64,000 nt of DNA from Eucalyptus grandis (GCF_016545825.1 NC_052618.1:46446196-46510195); one strand, 5' to 3'; positions 45,453-57,683 are shown, numbered from the stretch's first letter. Translations and numbers: made by a program. The notes: generated from the letters alone by a model not told the origin.

Positions 45453-47768
45453 ATGGAATCTTCGCCCGAAGAAGAAGAAGGGGCAAACCTATCCCCCCCT
45501 CCTAGTCGAGGTAATGGGATTCTTCAGTGCAAAGATAATTGATCCTCGATGAAGCGAACACACATATAGAGTCACATTCGCACCTTGGGATAACATAGCT
45601 TCATAGATATTTCATGTTGTTATGATAAATGGTTATGCCTAAGAGATGATTTTTCAGTTGGAAGACAAAGATTTTCGTGTTTATTACTTCAGTTCTCTTT
45701 ACTTTGTATATTTTCTACGCAGTGATGATTCGAGTTGTTCTTGATGAAAATTTCCAAAAAGTCCTAAACCCATTGCACTTTTGTTAATTCAATCATAAAT
45801 CTTTTAATATTGCCAATTCAATTCTAAACCTTCACTCCTTGCCAAGTGAGTCCATCCAGCCAATTTTTATTAGAAATTGCTGACATGGACTTTAGTGGTA
45901 TCACTAGGATTATCAATACTTATGTGGATAATTTTTAATAATATATCAATATTTTTTTGAATTTTTTGAATTTTTCTTTCTTTTCTTTTTTACTTTCTTC
46001 TTTTCCTATTGCTTGTGGCTAATCATCGGCCACAAGCGATGGCCAGCCAGCTGGCCTTACTCAAGCTAAGGGGGTCTTGTCGAGTGTTGGCCAAGCAATG
46101 GTGACGCCAGGCAAGTGTCAACCTCACCAGATCTAGCAAGGGGAGCCCTCATTGAGGCTCACCCAAGTGAGTGTTGGCCTCACCCAGGCCAGATCTAGTA
46201 AGGCCGACCCTTGCCCAGGCTAGGACAACCTCGCTCGGCGTCACCGTCGCTCAATCAAAACCTAGCAAGGTCACCCTAGCTTGAGCGAGGGCCAGCCTCC
46301 CCAGATCTAGCCTGAGCTAGGGCCGACCTCACCAGATCTGGCCTAAGCAAGGGCCACCCTTGCCCGATTGTGCCAACAATACAGAAAAGAAGAAAGAAAA
46401 AGGGAAAATAAAAATAAAAACTCAAAAAACATTAAAATATTATTAAAAATTGTCAATGTCAACGCGTCGGCGGTCTTAAAGTGGCATTATCAACGTTCAT
46501 GTTAATGATTTCCGACTAAAATTAACTGGATAGACTCAATTGGCAAGAAACAAAAAGGTTTAGAACTCTCTCTCTCTTTCCCTCTTTGAACATTTTTCAT
46601 CTATTCCACTTCTAGACGGGAGGGATTTGATCTAGATCTCTCCCTCCCCTCCCAGTTCCTTTTCCTTTTATTTCTTTCTTAATTCTCCCGATCTAGTTTT
46701 AGATTTGAGACTTTTGTTCTCCCAATCTTATATCTGAGAGCTTTTCCCTCCTATCTAATATTAAATTTTGGAGTTTTAATGAATAAGTGCTCCACCTCTA
46801 GTTTCAATGATATTCCAAACAGTTTCAATGTCAACTCTGTGTTCATTCAACATATTTTCATTCAAAGTTTTGGCACTTTACATTAGCTACAACACTCGCT
46901 TTCATAAGTAATAGATATGAGATTTTTCAACATGTTTATGTTATCTTCATGTGGTGATGGTGTTGGGGAGGCCGAACCTAGGCACATACCGCTGAAAGGT
47001 AAAGCCATAATTACATATGGAGATCTCAACGTATACTTATCACTAATAATGCTATGTGATTTAGTGACTAGCCATTGATCCTTTCACTTACATCCCGTTA
47101 CAAATCTGTCCTTAAAGGACAAGCTTGTGATATCTCTGTCAACCATGTTCTAATGAAACACCTTGATTTCTTATCTTTTTTTTTTTTTTATTGGAACTCT
47201 ATAGGTTTATGTCATTGTGACTTTTGAGATTCCCTTTCATGTATTAGTTTGGTAATGAACATAAATTTCTTTCTGATAAAAAAAAAGATTTAAGATTGAA
47301 TTGGCAAAATTAAAAGGTCTAGAACTAAATTAGCAAAAGTGCAATAGGTTTAGAACTTTTTAAACAATATTCCCGTTCTTAATTGTTATGCTATCTAATC
47401 TTGTTTTTTCCTTTTTCTTGTTAGTAACTTTCCAAGATTTTGTGTTTGTGTGTGTATAGATCCTTTTATCCTTTCATTTTTTTTATCTTATTGCTAGTTA
47501 AAAAGAAAGGAACTAAAGATGCAGTATCATACACTTTTTCCTATATCCATGGTAACCTCCTTCTGAAAAAGTGAACTTGTCTGTGCTCTTTATTCATATC
47601 TTCTTTGCTGCCTTCACGGTTCACTTGACATATAATAAAAAGACACTTGTTTAAGTTAATCTTCTTAAATTTGCAGGAGGAGCTTCGCCCCAGCATCTGG
47701 AATACTCATTTGAGCAAGCAATAGAAAGCCATTTTGGGAATCGATGGATTAAAATAATTATTTCATGA
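45453..47768 (+). CDS. Unrecognised 49-residue protein, copy B (two exons)
   Basis: Exons 45453-45510 (58 nt) and 47677-47768 (92 nt); identical lengths and phase to copy A, donor GTAATG, acceptor TTTGCAG. The peptide starts MESSPEEEEGANLSPPPSRG and ends GNRWIKIIIS. The intron is 2.2 kb against 0.56 kb in copy A because a 1.6-kb Mutator-type element sits in it. Eleven or so residue changes separate the copies while few silent ones are seen, yet the frame and splice signals survive. Function unknown. Confidence 0.5.
45745..47373. mobile_element. Mutator-type non-autonomous element in intron
   Basis: 1,629 bp with long inverted ends (left TCCTAAACCCATTGCACTTT; right on the opposite strand TTCTAAACCTATTGCACTTT), flanks TGTTCTTGA / CGTTCTTAA as a 9-bp duplication with two mismatches. 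Absent in copy A (near 30797). GC-rich filler at about 46020-46380. The right half (about 46565-47290) ends TTCTTTCTGAT plus poly(A) and may be a nested LINE 3' fragment. Confidence 0.75.
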
Positions 47769-48070
47769 AGGACCTCGACCTTGGACCATCATGTTACCCA
47801 AAAGGAATGGTCGATCCCAAGTGGCATCTTGACAATTTACATTTGCTTTTCATTGAAAAGCAGCCCCATTAGAATGTGAAGAAACGAGCTCCTAAAGCCA
47901 TAACCTACAGATGGTCCAGTTATGATTGCTTCCTCATTCTAATGATTGTTCAATAGGTGACACTCATACATGAGATTTCATGTAAAAGAAAAGTAACTTC
48001 CTATTTCAACAAAAAGTATTTTGGTGTACAGTCTCCTTTTTTGGGTTTAAATTGTTATATCACCACTGAA
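47769..48070. other. 3' flank of copy B 49-residue gene
   Basis: Matches 31218-31520 of copy A up to about 48103, where it joins abruptly into the middle of PLAC8 exon 3. Confidence 0.7.
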
Positions 48071-49178
48071 TCATACAATTTTAGAATTAATTATTTTGTC
48101 GTGGTATGGCCACGACAGTATAAAAGGCAAGAAGGCGTAGATGATTCCGCTGGTGACACAGGCTGCATTTTCATGTCCACAAAACAGAAGAAACGACAAC
48201 CTCTGATTTATAGCTTATAATAAGTGACGAATGGCGTATGCTTTATAAACCAGTAAACTTACTCGTGTGGCCATTGTCGAGCACATCTGCGATCTGCCCG
48301 AAAGCTATGCACGGAAACAACGCCGTGATGAAGGCTGCAAAATAAAAAAATTGAACTAGATGTCGAAAGGGCAAAGTTTAGAGTCCTTCACTTAATTAAT
48401 GAACACTTGCTACTATTATGTAACCCAAAAGAAGAAAGAAACGATAACTGGATTTTGAGCAAACATATTCTCTCATCTTCCTTTGCCCTAAGAACACGAA
48501 CGCGATGCAAATGAAAACTCTTTACTTCTTCAAAGGTTGAATCTATAACAGGTAACAGACAGCGCGTTGCATTTTCATTTAAATCAAACAGATCAAGACG
48601 TTGGCTTATGTGTTTGAAGAAAGACATACCGATGGAGGGATCTTGCATGCAGTCGAAGAGGCCAGTGGTCCATTGCTCCATGTTCGTGTTGCTATTCATA
48701 TACCTGTTGTTACGATTGATCAAATTGTTAGGAGTACTATTTCCGTAGGTGCATGCTGCACTTGCAGGAGCGACATTTTGATCCATTGCTGGGGAGGTAT
48801 ACACTGAGGCAGGAGCAGGATTGTAACTCTGCGGAGCCACCTCGTGGCTCGTTTGTTGCCAGAACTACTGATGATGATGATGTTACTGTATGGCCACGAC
48901 ATGACCGCTGGCATTGTTAGCTTGTGGCTGGTTGAACAGAGGGTAGATCGTGGCTGCTCCGGTGTTAGTGTTGCCCTGTTGTGACGGGGTGAATGTGGGC
49001 ACTTTCTCCTCCCGGTGGCCAGTGGCGGCAGCGGCAAGGGCAGTGGCGACCGCGGTGGTGGTGGTGGATAAGGATGGTTTTGGCTTGGGACTTGGCTTGG
49101 TGAGGGAGAAGGAGGAGGTGCTTCACATGGGAGTCTGGCCATTTTTTTCCTCTTTCTCTTCAAAGTCTCCTCCTCCCC
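48071..49178 (-). pseudogene. PLAC8-family gene, broken copy
   Basis: Minus strand. Recognisable exons: first exon ending at 48630 (EQWTTGLFDCMQDPSI), 48334-48263 (72 nt as in copy A; AFITALFPCIAFGQIADVLD) and a partial third exon from 48162 (CVTSGIIYAFL). Damage: in the frame that leads into the domain, the 5' exon (GHREEKVPTFTPSQQGNTNT, ANNASGHVVAIQ) has TAA and TAG codons flanking a His4 run, at sites where CAA/CAG would be expected, plus an upstream TGA; and exon 3 is cut about 60 nt in by a junction to intergenic sequence near 48103, so the cysteine-rich C-terminal half is lost. The CCxxxxCPC signature is also absent. It is a divergent subfamily relative to the intact neighbour. Confidence 0.75.
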
Positions 49179-49199
49179 ATATTCTTTACCTTTCAAAGG

Positions 49200-52100
49200 T
49201 ATTTATACAAGGAGGACTTGCTTCAACGTTCTTTCCATTCACGGATTAACTAGAGGAACTTAATTCAATATTCACAATTCGCCATGTCAAGTAAATCTCT
49301 CGTCGCTGCATATCAAATGAGATCTCGAGAAGCGTAATAAAAACTAATCAAACTCATATCATCATCTTTAATTAACTATGACGATCACAATCTTGATTTC
49401 TAAAATAAATAAACGCACTCGAAAGGGAAGAGAAGTTATGCGCATGTTGTGCAAATGTTATATTTGTCTTTTGCTTCTATAGTATTTGTTAACTTCTGTC
49501 CAGATTCCGGTTGCTATTTTTGGCTGTCTATCGGGCATGGTGCTGAGCTTGCTTCGAGCATAATTAAATTAGGATGACAGATTAGGGTTTATTAAGATAT
49601 CGTGTCAGCAGTTTATAATGTCTCTCTCACCCTCCTTGTCCTCGCATCTCCCAGCTGGAGTTGACTTTGGCACAATGACGGGTAGACGTTGACTTTTTTC
49701 CAAAGGCTAAAGCCCCACCCTTTCCTTCTCCAATTGGCCATATTGTTACGTTCGTTTTGACGATTCCGACCAAAAAAGAAGATGTATTGACCCTCTTTTT
49801 TTTGTTTTTTTTTCCATTAAAAGACACGGTTGGAATGTCCACTGCTAACACCGGTTATTTTAAAAAAAGGAATGATTCTTGCCAATTTTATTTAAATTAA
49901 GAGAAGGAAATTTTTGCACCAAAAGATGGCAAATCACTTCTTTTTTAAGAGAACCTACATTTTCTTTTTCTTCACACTGAAATTGATCAAGATTTATCAG
50001 GGCTATTTCAAGATCACTAAGAAAAAAAGTTATTTCGAAGTTAACTTTCTTTTTTTATGATATTAAAAGCTCATCTTGTAAGTGATTGATTTACGCAATT
50101 ACCAAAGTATATGAATCTATCTTGGTTTTAGTATGTGTCATACCAAGGTCACCCTACCATACTATTTCCTTTAGTGTTTTCCTTTCTTTTATTGTCCAAA
50201 TATGTACGTGATGAATAGTCTATCGAATATTCATTGCACTTTTTATATTTGAATATTAATTTTAAAATGTGTTTCTTGTACCCTTTTCATGGTTGAAAAG
50301 TATTACCAAGCGATCAGATAAAATAATAAAAAGAAAACTATAATTAGAAGTTAGACATGACCACCATTGCTTTGTTGAATTATGTTAAATAAACATCTAT
50401 TATTAGGTGTAAAAATTAATAAAATTTTAGTTAAACTAACAATAAATTAGACAAGACGACGTTATCGTTTATGGTTCGAGCCAATCGCTTCATTGAGATA
50501 TCTCCTAGAAAATGTAAAATTAACCAAATTATGTTGAATAAACATCAATTATTTTTATAAGGTGAACACAAACTTGTCCAGAGAAGTCCATCAACTCGCC
50601 AATAGGCTCAAAGGCCGAAGGCCCACTAGATAACCAGCTAATCTATGTTTATATCCTTTACATATTAAGGCAAAACGCTCAGTAGTAAGAAAAATTTAAA
50701 AATAAGTTCTGCCTGCAACGCAAACACTCACTTGCTTCACTCAAAGAATAACTATCCTCACTCATGTCCGCAGCCCCAAAAAATAACTTGAAAATTTCCT
50801 TTTCTAGGCGGCCCTCGATCTTTCTTCTTCTTTTTTTCCTTCTTTTACGTATTTATTCACCTTTCAAAATGCATGTGCAGACAGGTGTACGAGCTTTCTC
50901 CAAATTCATGTCGAAGAAGCACCTCGTGAAGTGTTGATAGGTCAGCGCACGAGCTTTCTCGAAATTCACGTAGAAATCATTCGAAATTACATTAGATGAG
51001 AACTAGCGATTTGGATCATCAAACCCTAGCTTGACCAGAAAATCATTATGAAAAATGTGTTTTCTTGTGGCAACGAAGATGGGAGATGGTTTGTCTCTAA
51101 TCTCTATGTTTGAATTTTCAAACGATCGAGTAAATGAATTTACAGTTTCAAAATCCTTATATCGAGCAAATAAATGATAGCATACATACAAAGATGGCAA
51201 ATAATTTCTCTGACTGAGTAATCGCGTCAACGCCACGTGAATACTCTTTTTTCTATTAAGTATTGGCATGAATAAATAGAAGATTTTTAATATGACGAAC
51301 CTAGAGAGAGGCGAGGGAGGGGTAAGTCGGCACTGGCGTAGATAAAGTTGCAACCCTCGCCACCACATGCAAGCCGTCTTTCTCTGGTAGTTCACTCGAC
51401 GGTGAGGATCCCCCCCACTAGCGGATGCAAGCCACCATTCGCTAGTCGTGCTCTAATCGACGAGGGCCACTCACCTAGATCTAGGGCAAGGGCAACACTT
51501 AGAATCTTCACTTGCTCTCGACTCACTCCCTCTCTTCCTATTGGAGATATATTAAGGAATACAATTTAGGATTAGTTTAATTATGATTTACCTTAATTGT
51601 AATTAAGTCTAATCTCTTTCTCTCCCTATATATAGGGATCTTGTACTCTTTTTCAAATGATGCACATGATATCACACTTTTTTTCTCTTTTACGACAAGT
51701 CTCAACTTAGTATTAGAGCCAAATGATTTCCCTTTTACATGTGTGTCCACCCTCATTAATCAAATTTCACGTGCAAATCCTAATCCGGCTCACACTTGAG
51801 AATGGGGTATTCGCTTGACGATAAGTCTTATATGCTCATTGTATCTATGTGAAATTCCTTTACCTAATAATTTAAGTTTTTGGATTGAACTTTCTAACAT
51901 GATATCAGAGTTTTGTGACGGCACATAATCAACATTTTGTTTCCCTCATTTGAAATTAGTTAACGGAATATGCTGACATGACTCAACATTCTATAAAGAC
52001 ATGCGGCACCAATCAAGCGCCACATAAGAAAATTAAAAAAAATAATAATAAAAAATATCAAAACAAAGGAAAACCATTCCTGCCTTACGCAAGAAGTCCA

Positions 52101-52610
52101 TAAGTGATGTCTTCCTCCGCTGAAGGCCATGGATCTTGGCCTCTCAATCAATGCCATCATCGATCTAAAGCTCTGTTGAATATCTTTCCGCACCTCGTCA
52201 ACAGTCTCCTTGCCACGAGCCCACCAGAGTCTGAACCTCCGCTGCCTCTGCAGCGCAGCAAGTATGCCGGATTGCCTCCTCTCAACAAGGGTTGCCTGCC
52301 CTCAATCTGACAACCCAACCAGGCCCAGTCTTCCATTCTTTAAACAAAAAAGAGCTAGCTTCTTTATTTTTATTTTTTAACTTCCTACACCTTTCTCTTT
52401 CATGATCTTTTTCTTTTTTTTTAAATTTTGTATCTCATATTTTTGAAATCTTCAAATTTATTTTGTGATTTGGCGCTATATCAACGCCACGTGTCTTGAT
52501 AAAATAATAAAAAAGACACGTCAGCTTTCCATCAATTAAATTGAACAATATCAATGAAAAGATTTAATATATCAATTTAACAAACTTTAAAACTCGATTG
52601 CACTTATGTA
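49200..52610. other. Copy B-specific intergenic DNA
   Basis: About 3.4 kb AT-rich DNA without a recognised gene, with no counterpart in copy A (33370-33950 there is short). GC-rich filler near 51340-51500. Decayed LTR remnant annotated separately. Confidence 0.5.
51541..51720 (+). mobile_element. LTR retrotransposon remnant (LTR end plus primer site)
   Basis: Starts TTGGAGATATATTAAGGAAT like many plant LTRs, holds a TATATATA box (about 51627), and is followed by TTAGTATTAGAGCC (51707-51720), a decayed tRNA-iMet primer site. A second primer-like ATGATATCAGAG is at 51899-51910. No coding part remains. Confidence 0.45.
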
Positions 52611-53345
52611 ACATCACTTCTTATCTCAAAATTTTGTATAGCCAAGATTTTGGGTTTCAAAAAATCGCAATTTGAGACATAGTAGTAATTCGATGCTACC
52701 GTGTTCATCTCAAGACTTGATGGCGCATCACCAGAAGTGTGACGGCCACGGCCCACCACTAACGCACACTCTTTCTCTCTCCCTCTCATGGGTGTTTGCA
52801 CAGGCCGGGACCTGGCTCTATTGAGCATAGAAGGTGAAGACAGTGTTTTAAGTAGGATTCAATGAGCATAGAAAATGGGAGCAGCAAGTTGCTTAAGATC
52901 GGGGTCTGCCACTACTCTGTGCTTATAGAGTCGACGGTCCAAATTGAATTTGTTCTTTTATTTTTTTCATCTTTTCCCCATTTTCCTTTATGAAAAAAAT
53001 TTAACTTCTTGCAAATTTTTAATTTTTGAAGAATTCAATGAGCGTGCAAGAGCAATGTGGCAGCCACGTGGGAGCTGGCGTGGCATTAATCCCCCGCTTA
53101 ATAGCCACAAAAGCATTTTAGTCTGTGTTCCTAACGTGAACAAAAATGTGTAATTTAAGGATTTGATTGTCCAATTCCACACATGAGAAAATTTCAGACC
53201 TCGGCGGCTTTATTTCAATTTAAAAAAAAAAAAAAAAAAAAAAAACAAACAAGGAAACTACAAAACAAAGGCTAATAGGGCAAGTTCATAAGGCGGGGAT
53301 GGCCATATCTATCCCTTCGACGCTTAGCGCAGGGCATGATGGGTG
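52611..53345. other. Duplicated segment, copy B (partner 33950-34720)
   Basis: One of the best-conserved non-genic parts of the duplication, including AGCAATGTGGCAGCCACGTG and ATTAATCCCCCGCTTAAT. A poly(A) tract of about 24 bases is at 53221-53245. No gene called. Confidence 0.6.
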
Positions 53346-53908
53346 TGTTGGAACCAAAATATAATGGCTAACTTTAAAATTGGGAAGGAAGCAGAAATTA
53401 GAGGAAGAAATTGTTCTTAAAATACTTTTCTGATGGCTTTCGCCAGTATACAACACTCACCCTCTATCTTTATATATTAGCTGAACACCCATGAAAACAT
53501 CCCACGCTTAACACACACATATGAAGTCTTCGAGCACTCCATTAAAATGAAGTAACAAAGGCCCACAAAGTTAAAAGAAAAAGCACACAAACAAAAAATG
53601 AGAATGTCCTTGTCCCTTTTGAAAATGAAGAAACCTCACGCCCTTTGACCGAAAAAACAAATAAGACCTTTCCTTTTCCATATGAAGGCATTTACTCCTT
53701 ATTGAATAGTGGAGAAGCTACCCGAACATAGCACACCGTAAATCATGTTGATTTCCTTTTGTCTTCAATCTTCTTCTGACGCCCACCTACTTCACCGATC
53801 TGTTTTCATTTTTCTTCTGACACCCACCATAGATCAAAACATTTTGAAGAATACTAACGATCAAATCTAGAGATCAATAACCAACGTCAATTTTATATTA
53901 TTATAACA
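53346..53908 (+). mobile_element. Probable solo LTR
   Basis: 563-bp segment absent from copy A at about 34655, starting TGTTGGAACC and ending ATTATAACA (TG...CA), with a TATATATTA box inside. Flanks GGGTG / TAGTG are a poor 5-bp duplication. No internal retroelement sequence, hence solo LTR; the orientation assumes TG...CA on this strand. Confidence 0.5.
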
Positions 53909-53913
53909 TAGTG

Positions 53914-55019
53914 TTGTTTCACGAAAATATTTTCTGGGAGAATATTTTCTTAAAAAGGAGCAATAATGTTTCTGAAGAGTATTTTCTTAAAAAGGAGCAA
54001 TAATGTTGTCAAAAAATATTCTCAATGCTCAATTACTACCAAAATCAATTGGGTCACAATATCTTTATTGGGTGTGATATCCTCAATAGGCTAAGATTTG
54101 AAAGGGGTTGACACATCGGCTTTTCCTTCCATCCGTATTCGCCTAAGCGTTGGGAAATTCGGTGGCGAACAATCTAGTAAACTGATTATATTCATTTAAT
54201 CAGCCGTGCGTGCATAAGCAGGAGCGCTTAATGAAAAGATATTCCGATCCAAAGCACCTAGCAGATCAATCTTCATCGTCGATTCCATTAGTTTGTAGTC
54301 ATATGGATAACACATCGAAGTTAAATTAATCATTGGAACTTAAAAAAGAACAGCACACGATGTTGGTCGATGAACCGTACGTTGACTAGCCAAAGGTATT
54401 TCTACGTTTTTCTTGGGAGTTCGAATGGACGATAGTAGACTGGCTTTACAGTTGCGGTTAGCGCACCTGCACTCCCGATGCTCTTAACTAACTTTGACCT
54501 ATCTTCTCTGCTCCTAAACCCATAACAGATGTCGCGATTTGTCTGGTCTTACTATTGTCATCATCATCAATGTCGCTGTTGCTGTCCGAGATGGCGATTC
54601 AGCCAGATGCACAGACATCAAGATGGTTCGGTTCAACAGCAGTGACGTTTGGGAGAGCCTTCTTCACCTTCTTATCCCTTTTTTCGGCGTCGAAAGCGAC
54701 GACTCGCGGGCATATTTTCGTGCTCATGTTCTCGTTTTTGTCCTTGGTAAATTCTGTCCTGGGTGTGCATCAGCACGTCAGGATCGGCTATCCTATTGAA
54801 TTATATAAGCGAGGAAAAGAGCGGTCAATGGGCGACTAACTACTAAACGGGAAACCGAAGTACACGAGGAACGATGCGGTAACCTACAACGAAGTGGAAA
54901 AATATTCTCCCGGCCTGGATCGATATTGGTTCGAGTTCACCTAATTAGTTGCTGCTTATGTTAATCAAAATGTGTGTTTGGTTGACCCCAAACACTCCAC
55001 CTTCTTCAACAACTCCCTC
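53914..55019. other. Right edge of duplication and upstream region of the next gene
   Basis: 53920-54010 contains a direct duplication (ATTTTCTTAAAAAGGAGCAA twice). The rest shows no supported gene. Confidence 0.5.
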
Positions 55020-55026
55020 TATATAT
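55020..55026 (+). promoter_or_regulatory. TATA box of 162-residue gene
   Basis: TATATAT in CTCTATATATGGC, 105 bases before the ATG at 55131. Confidence 0.65.
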
Positions 55027-55130
55027 GGCTCCATCTGAAAATTTCTCAACCAAAAGTAAGCAGTTCCGGTATCTTTTCCCATCTGTAACCAGTCTAGATC
55101 GGATTCGAGGTACCCATCGGAGCAAAGAAA

Positions 55131-55768
55131 ATGGTCTCCCGCCTCACTCCTCTCCAATCCGGCATGGCCACTTTCGACCTCGACCGGCGTGAGGACGAGT
55201 GTGATGTTTACTATGCTGAGCTCGAGAGGCAGATCCTCGAATTGACGGCCGAGGAAGACGAGGATGAGGGCTTTCTCGAAACCAGGCACCGGGGCGACGT
55301 CACTAGAACTTATTGTAATGACGCGACGAGGGCTAATTCCTTGGCTTGTTCAAAGGGTTCAGGCCATTTTAATTCGCCGGAGAAGAGGCACACTGGTTCT
55401 TCCGTGCCGAACTGCATTTCAAGCTCGTGGCAGAAGAGCAGCGGGACTGGCGTTTTCATTCCTAGCATCGTCAAGTCAAGAACGCGGCACGCGTCGGGTA
55501 ATGTCGAGCAACTTGTCGTGGTTTATTTTTCGCAGGAGTGTACATAACTTCGTCTTCCTCGAGTTCTCATCAATCTTTTCTGATGTTTTTCGGTGATCTT
55601 GTGAGGATATATAGATTGATATTGTGAATGGTGGGTGTGATTGCAGATCAGAGCGCAAGCTATGGGAGGAAAAGGATTTACAGGCAAGTGGATCAGAGCG
55701 AGAACAGCAACAAGTACTTGTCGATGACGACTTGGAGGTCTAAAAGAGAGATGAGGCTGTCCAGTTAA
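55131..55768 (+). CDS. Small plant protein with GTGVFIP motif, 162 residues
   Basis: Exons 55131-55497 and 55647-55768, phase 1 junction, donor GGTAATG, acceptor TTGCAG. Features: MVSRLTPLQSGMATFDLDRR, an acidic helix DVYYAELERQILELTAEEDE at about 30-49, the motif SGTGVFIPSI at about 108, then a basic second exon (SYGRKRIYRQ, TWRSKREMRLSS). It shares the order helix-YAELxRQILxL, acidic run, GTGVFIP, second exon of 122 nt with the gene at 62109. I know GTGVFxP-bearing plant proteins as an uncharacterised plant-specific family; no function is assigned. No signal peptide or membrane segment; the basic tail could suit a nuclear location (inference). Confidence 0.78.
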
Positions 55769-57423
55769 ACTACGATCGATGCAGGATCAAGGTCCATGGA
55801 ATGAACCGTATAATACGGACCAAGGTTCATCTGTGATAAGAATTTACTTTCTGCAAGTTCAAATTCAGCTGTAGAATAATGGAACGACGGGCTAAGCGGG
55901 ATTCGTGCCCGATTTCCGATCTGCAGCATGGAAGATGGAAGCTGTTAGACGGCGGCACGTTTGTATTCGAGCAGTATCGATCATGCTGTTGTTTGATCAG
56001 ATGTTCGGAAAGCTTAGGGCAGATTTATGCATTGCTTGCTGTCGGCGCTCTCTCCATGCGGCGAAGCCTCTCATCATGTAGCTCGATCGTAAATTTCCTT
56101 TCTGCAAATAATAATGTGGAATGTTATAAATGTATAAAGCTTCTAAAACATATTCTCTTCCCCTTCTCTGCCCGCTTTCCCCCCTCTCTCCGCCACCGTC
56201 GCATCAACCTTGGCCCTATGCTGACCTCGCCACCATCGCCATCGCCATCGCCATCGCCGTCATCAGGTACACATTTGTTGCGTCTACAGAGGTCATAACA
56301 GCCGCACGGATAGCCCCCTCGGCCTGAAGCGGCCCAAGGAGCCACCGGCGACGGAGGTGACGAGCAACATCGCAAGGGGGGAGAGAGAGGGAGAGAGCGC
56401 ACGGGCATATACAAAATATATATATTACGTGATAGATAAATATACAAAAATGAAATAATAAATGTACTTGCTTTTTATAGATAGAATTTTAAGTTTATTA
56501 ATTTTTTTCTAAACACACCAAAAAAAATTAAAACTATTGCATCAATATCATTTCGCTTAAGAACTTCATCCTATGAAGAATTAACGAATGGTTTACTCGT
56601 GTAATTTATGATTAATCGTAGGAATTGAATGTTTCATACGTGGACAGTAATCAAGAAAAAGTGAGTTAAAATTATTTGAGAATCCGTATACACGCACCTC
56701 CGTTCGTTGATCGTCGTTCACCGTTCACCGTTGGAAGGTTGCCCGATCTTTGTGTCGGATGGAACTAGGTAATGGAAAGATTAGGTTTTGACTTTCGAGC
56801 TTCCCCGAAAGACTTTGCACAAGCATTTTACCAAACACCCTTTTCTTCTTATAGCCCAAAGAGCTCCGGAGTTTCCAAACACCCTCTGAATTGATTTCCC
56901 TGAACTTACCCTTGTCGATGCCCTGCGTTGGAAGGAAGGGAAAATTATCCATTCGGCCCTTAACATATTGTATGGAAGTCAATTCGATCATAAACTTTCA
57001 AAGATAATCAGTTCTCGAGTTGGACCAGTTCCACCCTAGACCTAGGAACAGGACTAAATTGTCCAATTCCTTGTTTGGTTTGGTTCCCGAATTGGACCAA
57101 TTTGGTTTAGGGTTATGACAATTTCCTTTTTCTCTTTACTATTTAGAAGAAAAGAAAAAAATATATATATAGAAATTTAAAATAAAAAAAAAAGCATATC
57201 GATTGGTCTAGTGCAAGTGGTTTAATTCCACACCTCAAATTGATCGCCAAACCAATTATTCCCAATTCCAAAAATTTGGAATGGGGAACTACCCAAAATT
57301 GGCCAATTTGGTTTGGTCTAATCAAATTCCTGGGTTGATCCAATTTCGTGCACAAACCTTAGCTAATGCGAACAACCTATGTATTGCCATATCAGCAATA
57401 TTCTAATAGCAACCCGTCAAAAA

Positions 57424-57650
57424 GACTATATTGAAATTTCATGCATTTGGTTCCCAAATTGGGTTGGGCCAATTCCACCCTAGACCTAGGAATGGGACTG
57501 ATTTGAATCAACCATTCATGGTCCAGCTCCTAGTTTGGTTTGGTTCTTGAATTGACTATATTGAAATTTCATGCATTTGGTTCCCAAATTGGGTTGGGCC
57601 AATTCCACCCTAGACCTAGGAATGGGACTGATTTGAATCAACCATTTGAA

Positions 57651-57683
<33 letters not shown>
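57424..57683. repeat. 130-bp tandem duplication
   Basis: GACTATATTGAAATTTCATG begins at 57424 and again at 57554; the two units are almost identical for about 100 bases, the second running into an ATT microsatellite. Confidence 0.85.

Larger units (their letters stand above)
36420..53950 (+). repeat. Direct tandem duplication, copy B
   Basis: Homologous to copy A in the same order and orientation. B-specific insertions are annotated separately. The right end is near 53950, where similarity to A (GAAGAATATTTTCTTA block at about 34680) fades. Confidence 0.85.

Noticed and set aside
54539..54839. Two overlapping hydrophobic frames
   Set aside because: Both frames are of equal length with no family match; I could not support either.
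55879..56298. 139-codon plus-strand frame after the first GTGVFIP gene
   Set aside because: Low-complexity 3' half from the CCATCG repeat, no family resemblance.
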